NCBI GenBank assembly: GCA_020720115.1
Contig: DYPD01000029.1
Location: forward strand, 1 to 38,257
Direction of reading: 5' to 3'
Source: Thiomargarita sp.
Lineage (GTDB): Bacteria > Pseudomonadota > Gammaproteobacteria > Beggiatoales > Beggiatoaceae
Length of the DNA stretch: 38,257 bases
Shown here: piece after piece, positions 17,760-26,700 of the stretch
Layout of the letters: every line of letters starts with the position of its first letter
Numbering within the stretch: position 1 is the first letter of the stretch
The notes under the pieces: generated by a model
Database searches by the model: none
Seen by the model: only the letters and a program-made list of their open reading frames with translations
What the model was told of the DNA's origin: nothing
Made by a program: the position numbers and the translations under genes

Positions 17760-17800
17760 AAAAAACCCTCTAGGCTTCAAAAACCTAGAGGGTTTGATTT
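17760..17800 (-). terminator. Bidirectional terminator between moxR and the STAND/TIR operon
   Basis: AAACCCTCTAGG (17763-17774) pairs with CCTAGAGGGTTT (17784-17795) across a 9-nt loop. On the minus strand the stem is followed by six T, a strong terminator for the STAND/TIR operon. On the plus strand GGTTTGATTT follows, giving a weaker one for moxR. Confidence 0.82.
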
Positions 17801-17854
17801 CTATAAATGATGAATTTTGGCTATAGTAGTTGCTTCGTTCTTGTTTCGCTTGCA

Positions 17855-18301
17855 CTACATCAAATAAACAATGGCAAGCACCGCCGTAATCAAGCCAACA
17901 ATAGTGCCATGAAAAATACTCAAGGTTTCTGAAAGGCAGACCTTGAACCAACTTCCCACCGGCTTTTCTTGTTTGATTTCCTCTTCGGAAAGCATGATAT
18001 TCATTGAGAAATCAATTTGATCCTCGCTTTTTTTGGATACATGGCTATACAAGCGACGAAACAACCTTTCCTGATGTAAAAAATAACCGTCCAATGTCCA
18101 AAACGCCAATGCTGGAAAGTAGGCTAATCCGACTAATAGGATTTTTGTCGGCTGCGTCGCCTGTGTGGTTGCCAACGCGAACAGCGCGGAAATAATTACC
18201 ACGCTCCACCCTTTCAGCGCAAACGAATTGCCCGCCATGCGGTTAATTACGCCTTGAATCATTTGCAAATGGGCGATTTTGAGTTTTGCATCCATGTTCA
18301 T
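17855..18301 (-). CDS. Small polytopic membrane protein, last gene of the TIR-STAND operon
   Basis: 148 aa. The amphipathic start (HLQMIQGVINRMAGNSFALKGW) leads into two closely spaced helices (about residues 30-75), then a cytoplasmic segment with LDGYFLHQERLFRRLYSHV, and a C-terminal helix (about 125-147). I recognise the MIQGVINRMA...FALKGW...LDGYFLxQERLFRxLY pattern as a widespread uncharacterised family, function unknown. It begins 8 nt after the STAND gene stop, so it is surely co-transcribed. In that setting a membrane effector or membrane anchor is a reasonable inference, not shown. Confidence 0.75.
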   Translation of the reverse strand: MNMDAKLKIAHLQMIQGVINRMAGNSFALKGWSVVIISALFALATTQATQPTKILLVGLAYFPALAFWTLDGYFLHQERLFRRLYSHVSKKSEDQIDFSMNIMLSEEEIKQEKPVGSWFKVCLSETLSIFHGTIVGLITAVLAIVYLM

Positions 18302-18309
18302 GTTCTCGC

Positions 18310-21300
18310 TTAAAATTCGTACAACGCCAACGCGCCGCGTTTATTCAGTGGCACGGCTAAAATACAGTTTTCCGTGCCCAATGCGCAATGAAAATCAAAG
18401 CTGCGCAGTGGTAAATCGTCACCATTAGACTCTAGCAATTGCGGACGCGGCGCGGAGGGTAGTTCCAGGCTGAACAATTGCCGAGCGCGTTCCACCTCCC
18501 AAAAACGTACCGTCGCATCCGCGCCAGCAGTAATCAAATGTCCGCTGGGGGCGAATTTCGCTTGTAAGATAGCTTCAGTGTGACCGGGCAAGGTTTGCGC
18601 TTGCTCGCTTAAGCCGTGTTTGCTGACAGTAAACAGGCTAACGGTTTGGGTATTGCCCACTGCCACTGCATAGCGCCCATCTGGACTTAAGGCGGCAGAC
18701 CACAGACTGTTTTTGTCTAAGGCGCGTGACGCGCCGATTTTGTTTAATTTGCCGTTGCTGAAAGCGTAATAATGCAACTGAGAACAGTCGGCAACCAGCA
18801 GGCGTTGTCCAGTACGGTCAAACGATAGGGCAACGATTTGTGCATTGACGGTATCTGCACTGTATTGGCTGTAGTCCTGTGTCGTCAACACCGCAAGTCC
18901 GCCTTCTTCATTCCCTAAAATCAACCATTTGCCATCTGGTGAGAATGTCAGCTTGCTTATTACGCCAAATTCGGCGATCTGATCCGCCTGGATATTTTCT
19001 GCTTGCCCCAGTTGCCCCGCTTGCCAGGACCAGCGTTTCAGCTTTTTATCATAACCCGCCGAAAACAGAGATTGATTATCCGGGCTAAAAACTAACGCAC
19101 TTTCGCTAATGCGACCATCATGTCCCTTGACAGGTGCGGATAAATCACCCGCTTTACGGTCATAAACCTGTAATTTGCCCGTTGCCGAACCCAGCACCAC
19201 ATACCGCCCGTCTGCCGAAATTGCCGTAGCGGTGTTGTTTAGCTTGGCGAATGAGGGATCATCTTCCATTTTTTGATGATTGGACAATGTCATCTTCCAA
19301 CAGTGTAATGTGCGGTCATTGCTTACCGAACACACCTGCTCACTGCCAGCAACCGCCGCCAATGCGCGAACCCGTCCGCTATGTCCTTCAAACACGCGCA
19401 ACGTGCGCCCGCTGTCTACATCCCACAAGCGCAAGGCAAAATCATCGCCGCTGGATACCAGGCGTGTATCCTTATCAATAAATACCAAGCCATTCACCAT
19501 GCTGTCGCCGTATTTTTTCAACTCGCGGGTTGGGGTTAATGTTTGCGTATCCCACAAGATAATCTTGCCATCCGCGCCACCGCTGGCAAGCAGTTTAGTA
19601 TTTTTGCTTAGTGCTAGGCGCTCGACGCTGTGGGTATGACCGGTCAGTGTTTGTTTTTCTGTGAGCATCCCTTTCGCCGCCCAGTCAAATACGACGACAC
19701 GGTTATCGCGGAATGCCGTATATACTTGTTTATCTGTGACAACCAGCGCATTGATCGCAGAAGAATTTTCGTACAATACCTGTTCTACACCCGTTGCCAA
19801 CTCACGCACATAGATTCTGCCGCCCGCAGTCGCGTACAGAATCCTCGTGTTATCAGCAGTTAAAGCCAGCGCATGAATGTCGTTCGCTGTGTTTTCATTA
19901 TACAAATCTTGTTTATCTTCAAGCCCTCCAACCCACCAAGACTTTAGTGGTTGCGGTTGCACAAAGCCATTGAATTGCCACTGAATCAATTGCCCATCAT
20001 TGCCTGCACTGAAAAAATAGTTTCCTGTGGGATGGAACAACAGCGCATTGATGTTATGAAAATGTCCACTGTTAATTGACCGGTGCTGTTCAGTATGGCG
20101 TAAATCCACCAGATACAAATGCGGCTGCTCTTCATCTTGTTTTTCACTTCCCGCAAGCGCGTACTGTCCAGCGGGCGAGATCACCAGTGCGCTTAAAGGC
20201 TCAATTTTGGGGTATTTTTGCTTGTCCAAAACCAGCGTGGATTTGCTCTCTCGTGTGGTTAAACTGCTGAGGGTTATTTTGGTTTGTAATAAATGATTTG
20301 AATAAATGTCGTGCGCTTGAATTAAAAAATTCTCTTTTTCTGAAGCAAGGCTTAACTTGTCTTGTGCATCTGAGAAACGCCCAACAGATTCCAAAGTAAT
20401 CGCTTCAGATAAATGCAAGTCAAACTGATAGCGCCGATCTAACATCCCTTTCCAAACAACACCGAGTATCACAATGAGTAGAAGCGCTGCGGCTGCCTGC
20501 AAAGAACGTTTTATGCAGTATTGTCTGTTTTGTATCGCCTGGCTTGCGCGTAAGAAAGCCTGAATATCGGTTAAAACATTTTCGTCATCTGCCACATACC
20601 GACTCAGCCATACCCGCTTCGGCTGAAGTTCCGCAACCCGCTGGCTTGCTGCCGCTAATTTACCCCCTGTCCAGAAGGTCTGTTTACCCTCAGTTTTCCA
20701 GCGCAACGCATCTCTAACCCGCTGGCTTGCTGCCGCTAATTTACCCCCTGTCCAGAAGGTCTGTTTACCCTCAGTTTTCCAGCGCAACGCATCTCTATAT
20801 AAATCATGCAACAGTGCGCCATCTTCAGCATCCTGCCCCGCCCATTGGCGCAAGCGCGGCCAGTACATAATCAAGGTTTCGTGGCTAACATCCAGCATCG
20901 TATCTGGTTCTAGCGCAAGTTCTTTTATTTTATCCGTCATAGTGACGCGGTGCGTAGGCGGGGTAAGAATATGGTTTGCTGGGTGGCGGTAGATGTGGAG
21001 TAATTGGCTTAACTCAGCGTGCAGATTGGCATAATCTTCATCGTCATCGCTAAATAACGCGCAGACATCGGCAAACCTGACCACCCGCCTGACCAAGCGT
21101 TTATTGACGTTGTCATATTCAACTAACGCAGCAAAAATTTTAGCCAATTTTTGTTGGTTTTCAGGTGTTAAGGTATAAAAAAGTTTTTCCAGCGTATGCA
21201 CTAAGGCGGCTTGTAAGGGATTGTTGGTTAAGTCATGTTGTTTGTCGATCTCACCTAAATAGACTTGTAAATCCGCTTGCTGTGCAGGCAATAGGCGCGG

Positions 21301-22377
21301 CGCAATCTGGACGGCGGACAATTGCGTAATGGCTTGATAATCTTGTAATTGGATTTCAATAGAGGGGGGGAGTGGTGGTATTTTCTCAGCATTTTTTAGG
21401 GCTTTAACCCTAAAAATGCCACCCGCTTTTAATTCTTCAGTGCGATCTTCCGCCTTAAGCCAACTGCGGTAGAGGGCGTGTTGCAATAGGGGCAAGCGGT
21501 CGGGAATGTAGTAGGGTTTTTCATCAAGTGTGGGCAATTCTTCCATCGCATTTAATAACTGCCTCACCAAATCCTCTTCCATTCTACAATCATAGTTTTG
21601 TTTTTTTAGTGGTTTACGAATGGCTTGCTCACGTTCCTCCTCGCTCATACGCGGTAAAAGATAAACCGCATCGCCAATAGCCTCCGCCAGTCCTTCCATT
21701 TGGGTACAATGTTCCAAATATTCCGGGCGCATGGTGAGAATGACAGCAACATCGGGGTGCGTTGCAGCAGTCAGCAATAATCTGACAAACTCAATGGCAT
21801 CCCCTTGTAAACTGTCGTCGGTATAGCGGAACAACTCTTCAAATTGATCGATCAGCAGGAGATAACGCGGGGGCAAGCGTTTAGTCTCAGTCTCTGAGCT
21901 TGACGGGTCTTTATCCTCTGTCTGGTTTTGAAGTGGCGGTGAATGAAGCTGTTCAAGTAAATCCTGGAAACTATAAGAACCTTGCCTTAAATCCCCCTCC
22001 AATAATTCAATCAGCATGTCAGGGCTGTCTGTCTGCACATACAAGCTCTCTTGGTAGGCAGTATAAAAACCGCTTTGCGAGTTTTCTAACAAGCCCTTGG
22101 CAAGCTCGTAATAAGGTGCCGACCCTGGACGGCAGTCAGCAATATGCCAAGCATGAACGCTATCTGTTTCCAATTGGGGTAATAAACCGGCTCTGACTAC
22201 TGAGGATTTGCCACACCCAGATACCCCAAGTACCGCAAGCAAGTGTATGTCTGTTGCAAAACAGTCGATCAATTTTTGCTTTAACAGCCCAATCTGATCA
22301 TCCCGCCCACAAAGCAAACTGGCTTCTTGTTTTGTGAAAGGTCTTAAGCCAACATAAGGATAGCGATCTGCCGTCAT
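18310..22377 (-). CDS. STAND-type P-loop NTPase with C-terminal WD40 propeller
   Basis: 1355 aa. The N-terminal PYVGLRPFTKQEASLLCGRDDQI is the signature before nSTAND1-type NTPases. Walker A GVSGCGKS is at 51-58 and Walker B YLLLIDQFEE at about 172-181, followed by MRPEYLEHC and a helical winged-helix-like arm with RLPLLQHALYR and DVSHETLIMYWPRLRQW. A transmembrane helix near residues 625-645 (ALLLIVILGVVWKGM) precedes WD40 repeats filling roughly residues 690-1340 (GGADGKIILWD, SSGDDFALRLWD, TAGADATVRFWE). Such proteins act as signal-dependent switches. The start overlaps the TIR stop by 4 nt (ATGA). An exact 27-residue tandem duplication occurs near residue 530-580. Confidence 0.93.
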   Translation of the reverse strand: MTADRYPYVGLRPFTKQEASLLCGRDDQIGLLKQKLIDCFATDIHLLAVLGVSGCGKSSVVRAGLLPQLETDSVHAWHIADCRPGSAPYYELAKGLLENSQSGFYTAYQESLYVQTDSPDMLIELLEGDLRQGSYSFQDLLEQLHSPPLQNQTEDKDPSSSETETKRLPPRYLLLIDQFEELFRYTDDSLQGDAIEFVRLLLTAATHPDVAVILTMRPEYLEHCTQMEGLAEAIGDAVYLLPRMSEEEREQAIRKPLKKQNYDCRMEEDLVRQLLNAMEELPTLDEKPYYIPDRLPLLQHALYRSWLKAEDRTEELKAGGIFRVKALKNAEKIPPLPPSIEIQLQDYQAITQLSAVQIAPRLLPAQQADLQVYLGEIDKQHDLTNNPLQAALVHTLEKLFYTLTPENQQKLAKIFAALVEYDNVNKRLVRRVVRFADVCALFSDDDEDYANLHAELSQLLHIYRHPANHILTPPTHRVTMTDKIKELALEPDTMLDVSHETLIMYWPRLRQWAGQDAEDGALLHDLYRDALRWKTEGKQTFWTGGKLAAASQRVRDALRWKTEGKQTFWTGGKLAAASQRVAELQPKRVWLSRYVADDENVLTDIQAFLRASQAIQNRQYCIKRSLQAAAALLLIVILGVVWKGMLDRRYQFDLHLSEAITLESVGRFSDAQDKLSLASEKENFLIQAHDIYSNHLLQTKITLSSLTTRESKSTLVLDKQKYPKIEPLSALVISPAGQYALAGSEKQDEEQPHLYLVDLRHTEQHRSINSGHFHNINALLFHPTGNYFFSAGNDGQLIQWQFNGFVQPQPLKSWWVGGLEDKQDLYNENTANDIHALALTADNTRILYATAGGRIYVRELATGVEQVLYENSSAINALVVTDKQVYTAFRDNRVVVFDWAAKGMLTEKQTLTGHTHSVERLALSKNTKLLASGGADGKIILWDTQTLTPTRELKKYGDSMVNGLVFIDKDTRLVSSGDDFALRLWDVDSGRTLRVFEGHSGRVRALAAVAGSEQVCSVSNDRTLHCWKMTLSNHQKMEDDPSFAKLNNTATAISADGRYVVLGSATGKLQVYDRKAGDLSAPVKGHDGRISESALVFSPDNQSLFSAGYDKKLKRWSWQAGQLGQAENIQADQIAEFGVISKLTFSPDGKWLILGNEEGGLAVLTTQDYSQYSADTVNAQIVALSFDRTGQRLLVADCSQLHYYAFSNGKLNKIGASRALDKNSLWSAALSPDGRYAVAVGNTQTVSLFTVSKHGLSEQAQTLPGHTEAILQAKFAPSGHLITAGADATVRFWEVERARQLFSLELPSAPRPQLLESNGDDLPLRSFDFHCALGTENCILAVPLNKRGALALYEF
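20635..20797 (-). repeat. Perfect 81-bp tandem duplication inside the STAND NTPase gene
   Basis: Bases 20635-20715 are repeated exactly at 20716-20796. The unit is 27 codons, so the frame is kept and the protein contains RDALRWKTEGKQTFWTGG plus nine following residues twice in succession. Exact identity points to a recent slippage or unequal-recombination event, or to an assembly artefact. Confidence 0.9.
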
Positions 22378-23360
22378 GATTTTTCGTCCATTGCCTGAAC
22401 CTTGTGAATCACTGTACTGATAAATTGTTCTATTCTGCCACCCTTAGCACCTCGTAGTAGTTTTTTATATTTTTCATCAGAGATGTTTTTAATTTCCCTG
22501 AGTGGTATCTCATGCCGCCACACGAGCACGGGTATGTTGTTATTCACAGCAACACGGTATTGTTCATAAGCATCATTGGTTATACAACTTTCTTTATCAA
22601 GCAAAAGAACAAAGAGTTTACAACCTGCGCTAAAAAACTCGAACCTAGCTTGCGCGTCTACTTGTGGTAAATCAAGCGTCAAATTATCCAGCGGTGCGAA
22701 GCTAATCTTGTAACCTTTTAGTTCATTAGCAATCGCTTGGCGTTGCGTGGCGAGTGAACTTGGAACAATTGAAAGATACACTGTGTTTCGGCGAGGTTTA
22801 CCTAGTTGTTCTTGGCAAGTTTTGACCAGCTCCACAATTGTCGCTGCAATATCGTCTATTTTTTTATAATAAATGATATTCTTATTCTTCAAGGCTTGTG
22901 TTCCAAACCGAGAATTTCCATCAAAAAATCTTCCCACCTTTAACTGTAGTAAACACTCAAGTATATTTTGAATGTCTTGTTGCCTTCCTTTAGAAATATA
23001 TTCTGAAATTGAGTATTGATATTTTTCAATAGCAATTAATAGGATTCTTTTGCAACCAGCATGCGCTATTCTTGCCTGTACTTCTTCTATAGTCCAGTTA
23101 CTATTAAAATACGCGGGAGAAACAAAAGCAACAAATATGCAAGAGGTTTTTGCTGATTCTAATATGGATTGTTGTACGGGGCCATCTTGAAGTGATTCCG
23201 TATCAAAAAATACCAGTAGCTCTCTCCCTAAACTACTACCACTACGTTGTTTAATATAAGTTACAGTTTTCGTAACCCATGTCTCAGCACGTTTAGAATA
23301 GGGGGCATTATCAAATCTTGCATAACTAAAAAAAACTTCTGTTTCTTTATTTTCATTCAC
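22374..23360 (-). CDS. TIR-domain protein, probable NADase effector or adaptor
   Basis: 328 aa. The N-terminal half is a TIR domain: VFFSYARFDN (about residues 9-18), LVFFDTESLQDG, and FVSPAYFNSNWTIEEV, where E93 falls at the catalytic glutamate position of NAD-cleaving TIR domains. A second Rossmann-like region (about 190-300: VYLSIVPSSLATQRQAI, KLFVLLLDKE, NIPVLVWRHEIP) resembles DUF4062-like or degenerate TIR folds. GTG 23360 is chosen: GGAGGAG (complement of 23367-23373) is 6 nt upstream, and the GTG overlaps the preceding gene's stop as GTGA. A longer frame to 23399 would translate that ribosome binding site. It is coupled by ATGA to the STAND gene. Confidence 0.9.
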   Translation of the reverse strand: MNENKETEVFFSYARFDNAPYSKRAETWVTKTVTYIKQRSGSSLGRELLVFFDTESLQDGPVQQSILESAKTSCIFVAFVSPAYFNSNWTIEEVQARIAHAGCKRILLIAIEKYQYSISEYISKGRQQDIQNILECLLQLKVGRFFDGNSRFGTQALKNKNIIYYKKIDDIAATIVELVKTCQEQLGKPRRNTVYLSIVPSSLATQRQAIANELKGYKISFAPLDNLTLDLPQVDAQARFEFFSAGCKLFVLLLDKESCITNDAYEQYRVAVNNNIPVLVWRHEIPLREIKNISDEKYKKLLRGAKGGRIEQFISTVIHKVQAMDEKS

Positions 23361-23647
23361 AACACACTCCTCCTCCCCAAAAGCATTTGAATGATACAAG
23401 ACGAAGATTGTTTGGTTTGTTCTGTGGCTGTACCTGTACCTGTAGCAGTCCCAGTGCTTTTAGCCTCATCAACTTCTTCTGGCGATTTGCATTTGGGGTT
23501 ACTAGATGTGCATGGTACTGGGGTTTCTCCACCATTGGCAGCAACAAACCGCGCCCACCCACGATCAGCCCCTATCCCCAGCAAGAACAAAAAACTTACC
23601 AGCATCACAGCCAAATAGACTAGCTGCCGAACAAACTTTCTTTTCAT
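23357..23647 (-). CDS. Small membrane-anchored or exported protein leading the TIR operon
   Basis: 96 aa. Basic start MKRKFVRQ and one hydrophobic segment (about residues 9-26, LVYLAVMLVSFLFLLGIG), then a polar tail with cysteines at 46, 53 and 84 and a low-complexity TGTATGTGTATEQ stretch. AGGAG lies just upstream of the ATG. Its stop overlaps the TIR GTG start by 4 nt. I do not recognise the family. As the first, translationally coupled gene of the operon it may be a sensor, anchor or secreted ligand. Confidence 0.68.
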   Translation of the reverse strand: MKRKFVRQLVYLAVMLVSFLFLLGIGADRGWARFVAANGGETPVPCTSSNPKCKSPEEVDEAKSTGTATGTGTATEQTKQSSSCIIQMLLGRRSVL

Positions 23648-23789
23648 GGCTTTTCTCCTACCTGTATCCTGAAAAGAGCCTTAGTGCTGTTGTTCAGCGA
23701 ATAAAACCAGAATAACCTCTTTCGTCAGTATGCTAGGATGATGTAGTATTTTCATTGTTTTTACCTAAAACGGGCGAGGGATAAACCAA
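23648..23789. promoter_or_regulatory. Divergent promoter region of the TIR/STAND operon and the kinase operon
   Basis: These 142 bases separate two divergent operons and must hold both promoters. I could not assign a well-spaced -35/-10 pair on either strand. AGGG at 23777-23780 is the likely ribosome binding site for the kinase. A shared operator here would couple the two operons. Confidence 0.45.
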
Positions 23790-26700
23790 ATGAGTAAGAA
23801 TGCCGATCCGAGAGATGAACTCTATGAGTTGTATGCGTTAAACCATTTGCATCGTCGTCCTGATTTGTCGTTGTCAAAATTGGAAAATGCCGACGAAAAT
23901 GCGCTGTGTGAGGCATTGCCTTTCCTGTTTAAGCCTAATCGTTTACTGGCGTTACACGCAGGTGATGATAAAAAAGGTGGACGCCCGACAGACGATCCCT
24001 ATAACCGTTGGCTGATTAAGTTGGACTTACCCAAAGCCTTACCTGTGATCGCTGTCGTCAATAGGCAGTGGCAGCTATCACTATGGCATTACAAAAATGA
24101 TGCAAACTCAGGCGGACTTTTTCCACTCAGTGTAACCTCAGAGAACTTGAAAAACAACTCAAACGCCCCACCGGACACGAACATCATCTTGCTGCCAAAG
24201 AAGGACACAAACGCAGAATACCAGCGTGACACCTTTGAACTGATACGCTTTGAAAAAGCGTGCAGTTCAAAACACATCTATTTAAGCCTGTTTACACAAT
24301 ACTCCGAGCATTTTTTACGCCTCGATTCCAGTAATTTTGAGTCAGACTCTCCTCAAATTTCCTATTTTTTGACACGGATTGATTTTCCAACGGAGCAAAC
24401 GGATCAAGAGAAAATACTTTCTAGGCAAATTGGCGGTTGGGACGACAGCACAAGTTTCTTTTTTAGTTGGGGTGAGGAACAGCCGCTTTGTCAAGAGGCA
24501 CCGAAAGGCATGAGTGGGAGTAAACGGCTTGATCTTTCCGATGAATTAGCAGATGCGAAGCGGCGACTATGGGCGGCGGCAGAACGAGACGACGCACTAG
24601 CCCTAGGCGGCAATTTTGACGCGATTTTGTTTCGTGTGCGTCCGTCGGCGGAATTTGTTCAATTTCCCATGCCCGGCTTAGTCAGGTGTGCGGCTGTTGT
24701 TGCTGCGCCAGCACAGGAAGAATTTGGAACACCCATAAATCAAAAGGATATTGGACCGCTGATTCTGGCAGGTTGTGATGATTACCGCTTGTATGTCCTG
24801 AATAAGGAAGGAAAGGAGTTGGGGAATATCTTTCTGGATGGAATGATTGAGAGTATTCTGATACTTCATGATGACGCTAATTGTGTAGATTTGGCAATTA
24901 TCGTGCGGGCAAAAGGCGTTTATTGCGCCCGTTTGTTTTATGATCAATTAAAATTTCAAACAACTGTGGTTGAAAATGGACACCCAGTGTTGCATAAACG
25001 CTTTATTGAGCGTCTCATCAAGGTGTTAAACACACAATCTCAGTGGCTTGAAACACAATTAAAGCATTCGGAACTTGAGCAGCAAATCCTTGGTTTACTG
25101 GCACTGCTGCATCAGCCTTCCGTAGAAAATCTAAACATATTTAAAAGTTTCTTACCTAGGTTAAATAGCAACGCCGCCGAATGGTTAATATATTTACTGT
25201 ATCGCTGGTGGTGTGAGGTGCAAAAGAAGCCTTTATCCGCATTAGAGAAAATGCCTTTGGAACGGCGTATTTTCAAACTTTTCCAATGCATGGTTGATGA
25301 GCCAATGCAGTGCCGCCTCCAGGCTGCGCTATATCGGTATGCAGGATGGTTACAAACCATTGATTCAAAACTTGCGCCCTCCAGTGAACTTGCACGATTC
25401 ACTGAACTAGCTAGAACGTTAGAGCGTAATCATCTGCCTAAACAAGAATTTACTGCCACTGCTGCATTGAATAATTTAGCGAATTTCCGCCACTTGATAC
25501 TGAGTTTAGTTTATAGCGACGCATGGCGTAATCAGCGCCCTCATCCAGAGAAAATACCCCAGTCAGGACGGATAAGCAGTATTTTAATGTTACCATCAAA
25601 AGAGAATGAACATGCGCAGCACACAGTAGTAGTTAGCGTGCGTAGCAAGCAGAAACAGCAGAAACTTAAGACGTTTTGCTGTATTCCTTTTGGCGGAAAG
25701 TTACCAGAATCGCTTGATTGGTCACCCGATATTGACGCAGCAAGAATATGTGCAACGATCCCTGATCCTCTTATCCATCAAATTCTAATTGTCACGAATG
25801 ACCGTATTGGTTGGGCAACTTATAATCAAGCAATTATTTGGCATACAGAACTGCCACCCTTCAAATCCGTCTGGACTGCCGCATTCTCGCATGACGGCGA
25901 TTATCTAGTAGTTGGCGGTGAATGGCATTTCAGTCTTGAATCTCCAGCCCCTCTTTATGTCCTGCAACGCAAAATCATTGAAAAGCATACTACTGAAAAA
26001 GGTGCTAAACACCGGCAGCATTTAGATGAATGGAAGCCGTTGCCAACCAGAGGACTTTTACCACCACAGAATCGTCAGCGTGTACGCATTACCACCTTGG
26101 CATGGGCAAAGGCGGAAGGTGAACAACGTGATTTATGGGCAACTGCGGGCGGGCGTGGTGAAATTATCTATTGGACTGATGCGCAAGCTGTGTTAGGCGC
26201 ACAAACCGAACGTCCTGCTCAAATTGCTGGTATTGTTGGCACGGCGCAAACGGCTTTAGTGATTTTGCATTTGGCTCGCAAAGGAGAATATCTAGCTATA
26301 TGCGGCGGCGAAGATGGCGTGGTACGCGCTTTTGACAAACATGGACGCTTGTGCTGGCTCAACGTGCTGCCAGGCAGTATCTGTGGCATAACGGTGCGAT
26401 CACAAAAGCCACTTGATCCGCATGATCCTTACGCACCGCTTGCAGTTTTGTGTGACGAGGAGCATTTGTTTTTATTTGATGAAAACGGCTTGCAACGCGG
26501 TATCCTGCATTTGCCGCATTGGACGCTTTCTTGTCTGGCGCGTGCCAATATTGCCGGTAAAGCCTATCATCTAATCGGTGATTTAACCGGTAAAGTGTTG
26601 TTGGTGAAGGAGTTGCCTAAAGAACAAAGTGCGCTTGCGCTGTGTAGTGGCAATGCACAAGCTTCTTTTAAGCAATGCTATAACGAATACGCTAAGTCAG

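Noticed and set aside
20635-20797. Considered as a CRISPR-like or satellite repeat
   Set aside because: Only two adjacent copies without spacers, in frame within a coding region; a tandem duplication explains it.
23387-23623. Overlapping plus-strand frames in the small lead gene of the TIR operon
   Set aside because: They are antisense to a gene with a good ribosome binding site and GTGA coupling, and one simply reads through the low-complexity repeat.
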